Source: Roseburia hominis (GTDB lineage Bacteria; Bacillota; Clostridia; Lachnospirales; Lachnospiraceae). Taken from it: 64,000 bases of DNA. The position numbers were made by a program, and so were the translations under genes. How positions within the stretch are numbered: position 1 is the first letter of the stretch; each line of letters starts with the position of its first letter. The notes under the pieces are model-generated. The model saw only the letters and a program-made list of their open reading frames with translations. It was not told the origin of the DNA and did not search any database. The DNA lies in contig JAETOE010000008.1 in assembly GCA_021771815.1 (NCBI GenBank), positions 1 through 64,000 on the forward strand, in the 5' to 3' direction. Of this stretch, positions 16,754 to 26,321 are shown piece after piece.

Positions 16754-19700
16754 ATGGCAGAACCGTATCTGGTGCAAATGGTAAAAGAGGGCAGAGAGCA
16801 ATCGGGGAGACTGACCGGATATACGCTTGCAGAACTGTTTGGCGAGGCAGTGACCGTCGCTGCAGAGGGAAGCAGGCTGACAGAAAACGCGCGTGTCATC
16901 GGCGGTATTTTGTTTACGGAAGTTGTGATAGAGAAAATCCCGGCTCGGGCGGGGGGTTACCGCGCGGCGGGAAAGCTCGTGCTGCCGCAGGGATGGGAAT
17001 ATTACGACAGTTATGTGGAGGGAATCTCAGATTTCTCGGGAAATGCAGTTTGCACGCAGACGACGCAGGGGTGGCGCGTTGATTTTGAATTGACGGCGCC
17101 GCTTGCGAAGAGATCTTCGTTTTTGCTCTCTTTAAAAGGGCACTGGCAGGGGCAGGGCGGAGAGACGCAGAGCAGTGAAGCGTATGCGGAATTGGTCTAT
17201 CAGGTCAGACTGGATGCAGTCGGGGAATTGAAACTTCACCACAGGCTTTTAAGGGGAAATGCGTGGACATATTATGCGGATTTCGAGCCGCCGCTTCGTC
17301 CAGGTAGTGTGGCAGGTTTTATCGGAAGTTTGGTCGGAATACAGGATATCACGAATATAGTGAAAATACCGGAGGGAATGCCGGGACTTGATTTTCTGGC
17401 AATCAGCGGGCTGCGGTTCATGCTGTCCCCGGCGCGTACCTTGCGGGGAATCGAGATTTTGCTCACCGTGGGAGAGGCCTGGAAGCCTTCCGTTCCCTAT
17501 TTTAAAGCGAAGGAGCTTGGAATCTCACTCTATTTTTCCATTCCGGCGGGCGGCGTGGAGCGCGTGACTTGCTCTGGCGGTGTGTTCGGAACATTTCTCA
17601 TGCAGATAACTTCCGATTTTAGGCTGCGGCTTGATTTGTGGGGTTATATTCCTGAGCTTACGATAGAGGGGGAACTTCTTGTCTGGCAGGATAAGAAGGA
17701 GACGGTTCTGCTGGGCGACGTCCTGTCTTCCTATGGGATGCCGCAGGCAGACATCGGAAAGCTTACCGTTGCCGGTGCAAGATATATCGCTTCCATACCG
17801 GGTAGAAGCTTTGATCTGGAATTTTTCATAGACAGCAGAGAAATGCTGTCATTTTCAATTCTCGGACTTACCATCGCCATAACGGAGATATCGGGGCAGA
17901 TTTCTTATGACCCGGCAGCGCTTGCGTTGATGTTATTCGGGGAGATTCAGATTGGCAGAACAAATCCGTTTACGTTAGGGCTGACATTTGACTATGACTG
18001 TGAGGAGGAAAGCGGCTGGCACTTTAAGGCGGAACTGATTGCGGGGGAGGCAAGTATCGCCGCAGTACTCTTGGAGCTGTTCGGGCTTGCCGCGCTGCGC
18101 GAGGATCCGGTGTTCGATCTGAAGCTTACAGACTTTATGGCGGAGTTTTACAGTAATGGCAGAGGACCGTTTACGGTGCGGGCAGCATTGGAACAGCCGT
18201 GGAGCACAAGACTTCTCGGCGTAAATCTGGTGCTTTTCGGAAGCGTGGATCTGACAAAAGCGGTAACGGAAGAGATGACCGGAACGCTGATGGCAGGCTT
18301 TAAGCTGAATGCATTTCAGATCAGAGTGTTTTATGAGCTGGTAAAAGAGACACGTTTCCGGTTTCAGATATGGTACGGGGACGCGTATCTCGAGGCGCGT
18401 TATGAAAAGCGGAATGAACATGAGCTGTTGATTCTCGGATTAAAGGGAATGACATTGTACGGACTGGTCAATACGTTTGTACATATGGTAAATCCAAACG
18501 CGGATTTCAAGCTGTCCGCGCCGTGGGATATCCTTGACCGTATTCGTCTGGATGATTTTTCACTGGAATTTGATATGCAGGAGCGGACTGTGTCGATGCT
18601 GTATACAGCGGAGCTCAATCTGCTGGGGCTGGTGGAAATCCGGCAGATCGGCATCCGCTACAGCAGAAAAGAAACTGCAAAAGTAGAATTCGTTCTGGTC
18701 GGTTCCGTTTTAGAGCAGGAGTATACATCGGAAGATCCGATGACATGGGATGCGATTGACGATAATCCGCCTGATATCGGCGGAACGGATGCTGCCATTA
18801 TCACACTTGACTATCTGGGGATGGGACAGCATTTCGGGACGGAGGAACTGCTTGCCGTGAAAAATATTACGGAGGCGGTGAAGGCGTTAAAAGGGGCGAT
18901 CACGCCGATCGGAGCGGGAGAACGCCCGGTTCTTTCTTATGCGGAGAGCGTCAACTGGTTATTCGGCGTGGACATGACCTACCGGGGGATGCTGCGGCTG
19001 CAGCTGGCGTTAAACGATCCTTCCCTGTACGGTATACTCATCACCGTAAAAAACGGGGAGGACAGTGCGTTCTCCCAGCTTGCGGGACTGTCCTTACAGC
19101 TTCTTTACAGGAAGATCACGGATGATATCGGGATGTTTTCGGCGGAGCTGACGGTTCCAGACCGTTTTAAGGTGCTGGATTTCGGCGCGCTGCGGATTAC
19201 GCTTGGAAAGTTCTATCTGGAACTGTATACAAACGGCAATTTTTATTTGGACTTAGGTTTTCCCAGCAGGCAGGATTTTAGCAGCAGCTTCGTGGTAGAA
19301 GCGGGCTATTATACCGGAAGGGGTGGATTTTATTTTGGAATCTTAAATCAGGAGACTTGCACACAGGTGCCTGCGATCGTAAACGGCAGATTTGATCCGG
19401 TGCTTGCTATCGGCGTCGGGCTGTCCCTTGGAATCGGCAGAAGCTTTGATTTTTCTGTGGTAAAAGGCGCGGTCTCCCTGGAATTTTTTGCAATATTTGA
19501 GGGGATTTTTGCGCTGTATACGCCGTCGGATGCGAGTCAGAAAAAGGATTTTTACTACGCGGCGAAGGCGGTAGCGGGAATATACGGACGGCTGTTTCTG
19601 TCGGTGGATTTTGTGGTCATTTCTGTCTCCGCCAATGCGGAAATCATGGCGTATGTGTCGGTGGCGCTGGAAGCGTACCAGCCGATTCTGTTTGCGGTGG

Positions 19701-22700
19701 ATCTGGATCTGAAGGTTGGGGCATCGATTAAGATTCTTTTCATAAAGGTGTCGTTTTCCTTTCATTTTTCCATGCATATGGATTTCTCTATCGGCGAGGC
19801 GCAGAAAACGCCGTGGAAGCTTGCGGACAGGCAGGAGCGCCGGAGGCGGACGGGTGGTTACGCACCTTACCGGATGCGTGCGCTTGTAGGAAGCACAGCG
19901 CAGAAGGAAACAGGGGAACTAAGGAGGGAAATGCGCTACTCCGGTGAAAAGGTGGATATTGAAGTGCGTATCTTGCCGCTTTATACGGCAAAGCAGCCGT
20001 CCTTAGAGCCATGCGCGGCATTTCTGCTTCTGGTCGGACAGGAGGCGGGATTTGCAGAAATTATAAAAATTGCGGAGGAATGGGTCGCGGGCCATCTGGG
20101 TGAAACGGTGAGCCTTGCTGCGTTAGAACAGTTATCAGACCGGCTTCGGGGAGAGACGGGGGAGTTCGTCTCGTATTTTAAAGAGAGGACCAGGCTGGTG
20201 CTTGCGCCCGTTCCTACGGAGCGTGCGGATGACGCAGAGGAGGACGGCGTATTCTTTCCGGCGGTTCCCGGGCTTATTTTCCGGTGGCTGACCTACGGAA
20301 CAGAAGGGGAGATCATCGGTGATGAGACAGTTTCGTTTGCGGATGGGCCGATGGTGGACGAAGCGTACATGGAAATGTTAAAAGAGTACTTCGCCAGACT
20401 AAATCCTGCACCCCAGACGGGCATTTCGATGAATTCGGATGCAGGAACAGAAGCCCAGGGGAGCGTTTTGGGCAGATACGGTACAGATGAGAGAGCAGCG
20501 CTCGCAGAGGTGCTGCTTGAGGATTACCTTGCCGTCATCTTGCAGGCGGTCACAAAGGAAGCGCAGGAGCATATCCGCGCGGTGCATCTGAACACGGCAG
20601 GAAAGACGCTGCGGGAGCTTTCGGAGAGTTTTAGGAAGGTGCATGTTCCGCTTCGGAAAATGCACGGCGACACATGGGAATCAGCGGCGGCTGCGCTCGG
20701 AATGCCGGTGGCTGCGCTGCGTTACGGGAACCGTATGCGGGGAGAAATCGCGGAGACAGACGACGGTGCAGAGCAATGGTTTTCGGTTGGGGTGACGCCG
20801 CATTCCATCCTGCTTGACAATCCGGCATGGAAGTTTGCGTCGGAAACGATTACGGTGGACGGAACGGAATATGAGACGGCGGGACAGAACGTAGAGCAGT
20901 TGATGCGTCGGAACGGTATTTCCCTTGATGCGCTGGTGGAGGCGATACAGGACGAGCGCGCGGTGCTTACAGAGGATGTGATCGTTGTCAGGAACGCTCC
21001 GGTCTTAGAGCGGGAAGAAGTATGCGGCATTTTACATTCCGACGAGACAACAAAGCAGGCGGCGGGCATGGTATCCCGGTTTTTCCTTCAGGGCTTGCGG
21101 CTTCCGTGTCCGTCAGCGGATTTTGCGTGGCAGAGGAATGCCTCATTCTTTAAGAGCAAGGAGAATTGGGCTGGCTTGTATGAGATAATGGGACAGCAGA
21201 AGAAATTGCTCCATGAGGAGGGCGCGTCAGATGATTTCCTGCGCCATCGTCTTACAGTTACGGCGGCAGCAGGGTACGAAAGCTGGATTGAAATCGGGGA
21301 GAACTTCGAGCTTACGATTTCCAACGAGGAAATAGATTCACGCGCGCCGTCAGCTTTATTTACACCTGTTTTTAAGCAGCCGTTGCAGGAGATTGCGCCG
21401 TATGTACTGGAGAAGAGACAGCATCCGTTTGAAGAATACCGGCTGTATCTGGGAGAGGACACGAGAAAGAGCATCCTCATTTTCACAAAAGAATTTATGC
21501 GGATCGCGGACGGGCATTTTTCGGACTATACGTGGAATGTGGATTCGCTGCTGACCGGGTTCGGCAGAACGATGGGGCAGAACATAGCAGGGCAGGAGAG
21601 AGAGGGCAATCTCGGGCTGCTGCTCGCACTGACGCTGCAGAGGACCTCGGAGGAGCTTCCGGTCTATGAGATCACCGTGACGGGCAAGGGAAGCAGCAGG
21701 GCGCTTGATGCAATGCGTAAGGAAGATATGGCGTGTCTGGAACTCTTGTACGAGCCGTCTGCGGTGGAGGGCATGGAGGACGGTTTATACCGCCTGCCGC
21801 TTACGGAGGAGAAGACAAGACTTGTCATGACGGATCTTTCAAGAGAGACGAAAAGCAGTCCGAATGCCCTGTTCAATTTGGATAAGGAAGTTGTTTATAT
21901 TGCAGACATGTCGGAGCCGAATGCATTCCTTACGCTTCTGTGGCAGCTTAGTGTGACAAATTGCGGCGGATATTATCTTTGTCTGGAGGATGCGGAAATA
22001 TTGAAGCCGAGTCTCTTCTCCTCTTCCGGTGAGGGAAAGCTTTGGCTGCTTGCGACAGCCCGGGAAGCTGAGGCAGGATGCAACTGTGTCATCCATGACA
22101 GAGAGGTTGGGGCAGACGAATATGCATGGTTGTCCGTAAAGGAGGAAAAGAGCAAAGAGCATCCGGATGAATATGCGGTACAGAGCCTTCTGAATCCGGG
22201 GAGCGCCGGCTTTTCTGCTGCGCTTGCGCAGCCCAAGAACCCCGAAGAGGACAAGCAGGATGCAGTGCGCAACCTCTACAGTATTATCAATTACCGGATA
22301 CACGGCGAGGGGTATGAGGACTGTGAAACGGGAATGCCGCTGCTGCCGAAGGAGCCGGGGGATGATGCAACGGTATGGGAATACAGTCAGAGCGTACCGT
22401 TAGACCGCTTTCTTTTAAGCGGCAGTGAAAATCCATACGATAACGTCGGCATGGCAGCGCAGATTGAGCTGGAATTTAGGGATGTGCTTGGAAATGCCGT
22501 CTGCGAGACAAATGATACGGATAGCTGCAATAGCGGCGCGGATGACGGGGGCAGCCGTCCCTGGGGCAATGCATGGAATTACAGTCTTGAAATAACGCCG
22601 GAATACAACGACGCTCTGCTTGCGATTCATCAGTCAGGTGCGGTATCTGTGGGTTATATGGTGCGGGAGGGGCAGCTTGTACTCGCGGTCGACCCATCCT

Positions 22701-25700
22701 TGCAGACCGCTATGGAGAAGAAAAAACGAAATGAGATATGGAACGCATTAAAGAAATCCACGTACCAGATACAGGCGGCGGGAACGTCGCTGTACCTTGA
22801 GAGTACGCTGCTTGCAAAGAAAATAAGTCTGCCCTGTGAAACGATACTCGAATTGTATCGGCAGATACAGAACTGGCTGTTGTGGGTTGACACTCTAAAC
22901 CCTGCTTTGTGTACCTCACAGACACTCGGGGACGCCGTGACGGATTACACGCTGACGCCGGAAGAACTGTTAGACGGAAATCTGGATGTGAAGCTTTCGC
23001 AGCTATTCGGAGAACAGGAGCTTTTTGTTCCGGTCATAAAGACGTTCTACAGCGGCGCTTCACTTGCAGTGCTTATGCCGGAGGTGGGATGGGAAAGAAA
23101 TAAAGAGGCTGCTCTGCATGCGGGAATCGATGTAATCATAAGCGAGGAGGCGGGGAGAGACTACACCGTTTCGGCTGACGAGCGCACCTTTTCGCTTGCG
23201 GCTTCGGCAATCGGTTGTCAGGTGTCCTCGCTGGTGGAAGACAACCGGGATAAGAAGGGAATCCTTTTAGAACATTATGAATTTACTTTTCAGGGCTATG
23301 AGATGGAGGTCGGAAGCGAGAACGGCGTCACTGCGTCGTTGGATGATGTGTGTGCGGCATTTTTGCAGTTCTTTGAGGTAAACGTGACTCCGATGGAGCT
23401 TGTCGCGGAGGAAACGGACGGTATTCTCGCAGAGGGTGCGGTGCTTTCCTATTGGCGGCTTACGGCTGCATGTGGTGAGACGCTTTCCCGGAATCATCTG
23501 GGCTGTACGGCGGAGAGGCTGTGGAACTATAACCGGGAGACGAGAGATCTGTTCGAAAACGGCACGGCGGTCTGGTGCAGTACGAAAACCATTGCAGCGG
23601 AGGATGCCGGGAGTCTGCGCGAAATGTGTGAGGTGTACGGAATTACAACAAGGCAGTTCTATGATGCCAATAAGGAAATAAAACTACAAGACTCGTCGAC
23701 ACTTGTGCTGACGTCCTGCATTGCGTTCCCCGAGACGGCTTATACCTCATCTTTTACGTTGGAAGAAAACGGCGGTGCGGGGTATCGTATGGCATGGGTG
23801 TGCAGTCATTATCACTGCGAAGAAGGACTGTGGTTTTATCGCAGGATGCAGCACATTATAATAGAAGGAACACAGATTCATGCGCCGGAGGGGACGGTTA
23901 CGGTCAGCCGGTTCGATACCATAGAGAGCGTAGGCAGAAAGCTTAAAGCGCTTGGCGCGGACAGTGAAGCGCTGCTTATGGAAGCGCAGATCGTGCGCGA
24001 CGGAATCACGCTGCCGCTTCTCCCGCAGGGGAAGCGTTACCGTGAAAATATTGACACGTCATGGATTAGAAAAAGAACGGATATTTTACTGAAACTGGAT
24101 GTGGAGCTTCATCTGTATCGTGCCTCTGACAGAAAGGAGAATCCGCCGGAGGAGATTTATCACGCGTGGACGCCGGTTCTTCCGGGGACCGGAGACGGAC
24201 AGGCGTCCATGGAAGAATTTGTACAGGGACTTGAGGAGACGATGCCGTTTGCCTATGTAGTGCAGGGGGAGACGGAACAGAAGACGCAGGACGGTCTGTA
24301 CCTGTGGATCGCGAAAGGCGACGGAGAAAAAGGAATTACAAATATCGCATTTGCGCCGTCCTGTTATTATGACAAAGAGATAAAGACTCCGGCGGTCTAT
24401 GCGCTGGCGCCGATCACAACAAATCCGGTAAATCGGGAAAATGTAGCGATCGCGCCGCTTACGGAGGACGGGGCATTAGGCGAGGAGATACCGCAAAGCT
24501 TTGCGGGAATTGATCCGGAACGCTGGGCGGTCATCTTTTTACAGGATATTGAGGGGATGTTTGCACCACAGATGGTGGAGAAGACCTTCCGGCATGACTG
24601 CGAAGCGCTTTTAGAGCGGCTGCTTGAGGAAAAGGAACTGCTTGCGGAGAAGATCCCCGAGCGTTTGTGCCATGTCTTACAGCCGTTAGACGATGTGGGC
24701 GAGGCGGGAATGGACGAGGCGAAGAAGGTTGTTGTGGAGCAGCTGCGCGCTTCGCTGTCCCGTGCTTACGGGAAAAATGTATTGCTGCAATATCCGGGGA
24801 AGGTGGAAACAGGGGCGGTGGCAGACAAGCGCTATCGTCTGGCGGGCAGCATTTCTATGGACGGATTTACGGAGCCGGTACATTTAAAGGCCGGGAAAGT
24901 GGAGTTGATGAATGAGGACGCGTATCTGCATGTATTTGTAGAAGCGGAAAGGCTTAGAAACGCATCCTTCCCGCTAAAAGCGGCGGAGTATCAGATCAGG
25001 GAGTTAGAGCGCATCTGGCAGCAGGAGGGCGAGATTTACGAGCAATCGGATTGGTTTTCTCTGTTAAGACCGATAGACCCCAAAAGCGGTGGGGACAATG
25101 TGAAGATCGATCTTTCCTGCGGGCTTAAGATTCCGGTCCCGCTGCGGTTCTATCCGATGCAGCCGGTGCTGAAGAACCAGGTGATCACCACAAAACAGCC
25201 GGAGGAGATCAAGGACATTTCGGAATTGCTGCGCTATTATTATCATGTGACTTTAAACCACGAGATGGCGGGACAGGATATGATATACGTGACGGTCGTA
25301 TTTAATGAGAAGCCTGCCTTCTGCCTGAAAAATGCGCGAAAGGATGTATTTGACTGTCTGGCGCAGTATATCGGGGTCAGAGAAGAACTGCTGGGATTAT
25401 TGCATGAGGGTGGGGATAAGTTTTCGAAGGCGTATGAGACGTTCGTAGAACTTGTGCATGAAACAGCGGAGCACTGGGAGGATTTCGAGGAGAAGAATGC
25501 AGTAATGAGATTGGAGGAGAAGACATACGACTGCCATTTTCGGACATGGTATACGGAGAACGAACTACAGATTGAATTATTTACAAGAGAGGAACAGATT
25601 CCGGTGATTCATTATGTCCTGCCGGACGGCACAGAGCAGGAGATGGAGGCGGAGAGAACGGCGGAAGGCGGGCGTTATCGGATGTCCGGCGTAAGCGACG

Positions 25701-26284
25701 AGGAGCTTTCCGCTACAATTACACTCCGTCTGACCCTGGAGGAATTAGACATTTTTGCATATCAGAGTGTGTATGCAAAAAGCTATGTCACCAGAAATGA
25801 AGACATATCCGATTCCCTGCATCCGGTTAATGAAAGATTTTTATATCGCACGGATGAGACGGCATTTGCGCACCCGCTTCAGGCGCTCGTAAGCTGTGAA
25901 AAGGATGTGCGGGTCGTCGTTCCGGCAGAGTATTTAAGCGGCAGCGGCTTTGAGGAGCGGGCGCTTCGGTATCTGTTTGAGGAAGTGTTCGAAATGGGAC
26001 GGCGGGACGCGCAGATTTCCTGTCAGATTTCCTATGGCTATCAGATGAGCCTTGCGGCAGGCGCCAATGTGGAACTGCCGATCTGCCTACAGCCCAGAAC
26101 TGTATATACCGATGCGTGGCTCGTACATCTGGCGGAGCATATCAGGCGTTGGAGAGAGCGGCACGATCCGCCCGTACGCGGCAGATATCTGCGGATAGAA
26201 ATCACTGTTTTTTCGACGGAACTTAAAGATGAGGGAATACCTGTGGTAAAGCTTGGCGGAATCCGGGTCGATGAGGTAAAATAG
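16754..26284 (+). CDS. Giant 3,176-residue protein with beta-rich half and LysM-like segments
   Basis: The first roughly 1,020 residues are long runs of alternating hydrophobic strands ending in an extended block (IGVGLSLGIGRSFDFSVV to about FSFHFSMHMDFSIG). This resembles DUF6603-type or groove-forming lipid-transfer-like beta folds, which is an impression and not a match I can prove. Residues 1300-1420 hold two LysM-like segments (DTWESAAAALGMPVAALRYGN and a following one), and 2140-2420 hold about five more degenerate ones, for example ITTRQFYDANKEIKLQDSS. The C-terminal 700 residues are unknown. It has no signal peptide or membrane helix, so it is cytoplasmic or exported by an unseen route. 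It begins three bases after the hydrolase stop. One intact 9.5-kb frame implies active selection. Confidence 0.75.
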   Translation: MAEPYLVQMVKEGREQSGRLTGYTLAELFGEAVTVAAEGSRLTENARVIGGILFTEVVIEKIPARAGGYRAAGKLVLPQGWEYYDSYVEGISDFSGNAVCTQTTQGWRVDFELTAPLAKRSSFLLSLKGHWQGQGGETQSSEAYAELVYQVRLDAVGELKLHHRLLRGNAWTYYADFEPPLRPGSVAGFIGSLVGIQDITNIVKIPEGMPGLDFLAISGLRFMLSPARTLRGIEILLTVGEAWKPSVPYFKAKELGISLYFSIPAGGVERVTCSGGVFGTFLMQITSDFRLRLDLWGYIPELTIEGELLVWQDKKETVLLGDVLSSYGMPQADIGKLTVAGARYIASIPGRSFDLEFFIDSREMLSFSILGLTIAITEISGQISYDPAALALMLFGEIQIGRTNPFTLGLTFDYDCEEESGWHFKAELIAGEASIAAVLLELFGLAALREDPVFDLKLTDFMAEFYSNGRGPFTVRAALEQPWSTRLLGVNLVLFGSVDLTKAVTEEMTGTLMAGFKLNAFQIRVFYELVKETRFRFQIWYGDAYLEARYEKRNEHELLILGLKGMTLYGLVNTFVHMVNPNADFKLSAPWDILDRIRLDDFSLEFDMQERTVSMLYTAELNLLGLVEIRQIGIRYSRKETAKVEFVLVGSVLEQEYTSEDPMTWDAIDDNPPDIGGTDAAIITLDYLGMGQHFGTEELLAVKNITEAVKALKGAITPIGAGERPVLSYAESVNWLFGVDMTYRGMLRLQLALNDPSLYGILITVKNGEDSAFSQLAGLSLQLLYRKITDDIGMFSAELTVPDRFKVLDFGALRITLGKFYLELYTNGNFYLDLGFPSRQDFSSSFVVEAGYYTGRGGFYFGILNQETCTQVPAIVNGRFDPVLAIGVGLSLGIGRSFDFSVVKGAVSLEFFAIFEGIFALYTPSDASQKKDFYYAAKAVAGIYGRLFLSVDFVVISVSANAEIMAYVSVALEAYQPILFAVDLDLKVGASIKILFIKVSFSFHFSMHMDFSIGEAQKTPWKLADRQERRRRTGGYAPYRMRALVGSTAQKETGELRREMRYSGEKVDIEVRILPLYTAKQPSLEPCAAFLLLVGQEAGFAEIIKIAEEWVAGHLGETVSLAALEQLSDRLRGETGEFVSYFKERTRLVLAPVPTERADDAEEDGVFFPAVPGLIFRWLTYGTEGEIIGDETVSFADGPMVDEAYMEMLKEYFARLNPAPQTGISMNSDAGTEAQGSVLGRYGTDERAALAEVLLEDYLAVILQAVTKEAQEHIRAVHLNTAGKTLRELSESFRKVHVPLRKMHGDTWESAAAALGMPVAALRYGNRMRGEIAETDDGAEQWFSVGVTPHSILLDNPAWKFASETITVDGTEYETAGQNVEQLMRRNGISLDALVEAIQDERAVLTEDVIVVRNAPVLEREEVCGILHSDETTKQAAGMVSRFFLQGLRLPCPSADFAWQRNASFFKSKENWAGLYEIMGQQKKLLHEEGASDDFLRHRLTVTAAAGYESWIEIGENFELTISNEEIDSRAPSALFTPVFKQPLQEIAPYVLEKRQHPFEEYRLYLGEDTRKSILIFTKEFMRIADGHFSDYTWNVDSLLTGFGRTMGQNIAGQEREGNLGLLLALTLQRTSEELPVYEITVTGKGSSRALDAMRKEDMACLELLYEPSAVEGMEDGLYRLPLTEEKTRLVMTDLSRETKSSPNALFNLDKEVVYIADMSEPNAFLTLLWQLSVTNCGGYYLCLEDAEILKPSLFSSSGEGKLWLLATAREAEAGCNCVIHDREVGADEYAWLSVKEEKSKEHPDEYAVQSLLNPGSAGFSAALAQPKNPEEDKQDAVRNLYSIINYRIHGEGYEDCETGMPLLPKEPGDDATVWEYSQSVPLDRFLLSGSENPYDNVGMAAQIELEFRDVLGNAVCETNDTDSCNSGADDGGSRPWGNAWNYSLEITPEYNDALLAIHQSGAVSVGYMVREGQLVLAVDPSLQTAMEKKKRNEIWNALKKSTYQIQAAGTSLYLESTLLAKKISLPCETILELYRQIQNWLLWVDTLNPALCTSQTLGDAVTDYTLTPEELLDGNLDVKLSQLFGEQELFVPVIKTFYSGASLAVLMPEVGWERNKEAALHAGIDVIISEEAGRDYTVSADERTFSLAASAIGCQVSSLVEDNRDKKGILLEHYEFTFQGYEMEVGSENGVTASLDDVCAAFLQFFEVNVTPMELVAEETDGILAEGAVLSYWRLTAACGETLSRNHLGCTAERLWNYNRETRDLFENGTAVWCSTKTIAAEDAGSLREMCEVYGITTRQFYDANKEIKLQDSSTLVLTSCIAFPETAYTSSFTLEENGGAGYRMAWVCSHYHCEEGLWFYRRMQHIIIEGTQIHAPEGTVTVSRFDTIESVGRKLKALGADSEALLMEAQIVRDGITLPLLPQGKRYRENIDTSWIRKRTDILLKLDVELHLYRASDRKENPPEEIYHAWTPVLPGTGDGQASMEEFVQGLEETMPFAYVVQGETEQKTQDGLYLWIAKGDGEKGITNIAFAPSCYYDKEIKTPAVYALAPITTNPVNRENVAIAPLTEDGALGEEIPQSFAGIDPERWAVIFLQDIEGMFAPQMVEKTFRHDCEALLERLLEEKELLAEKIPERLCHVLQPLDDVGEAGMDEAKKVVVEQLRASLSRAYGKNVLLQYPGKVETGAVADKRYRLAGSISMDGFTEPVHLKAGKVELMNEDAYLHVFVEAERLRNASFPLKAAEYQIRELERIWQQEGEIYEQSDWFSLLRPIDPKSGGDNVKIDLSCGLKIPVPLRFYPMQPVLKNQVITTKQPEEIKDISELLRYYYHVTLNHEMAGQDMIYVTVVFNEKPAFCLKNARKDVFDCLAQYIGVREELLGLLHEGGDKFSKAYETFVELVHETAEHWEDFEEKNAVMRLEEKTYDCHFRTWYTENELQIELFTREEQIPVIHYVLPDGTEQEMEAERTAEGGRYRMSGVSDEELSATITLRLTLEELDIFAYQSVYAKSYVTRNEDISDSLHPVNERFLYRTDETAFAHPLQALVSCEKDVRVVVPAEYLSGSGFEERALRYLFEEVFEMGRRDAQISCQISYGYQMSLAAGANVELPICLQPRTVYTDAWLVHLAEHIRRWRERHDPPVRGRYLRIEITVFSTELKDEGIPVVKLGGIRVDEVK

Positions 26285-26321
26285 AAGAAGAGGTATACAA
26301 AGGAATAAGGAGGAACAGTAC

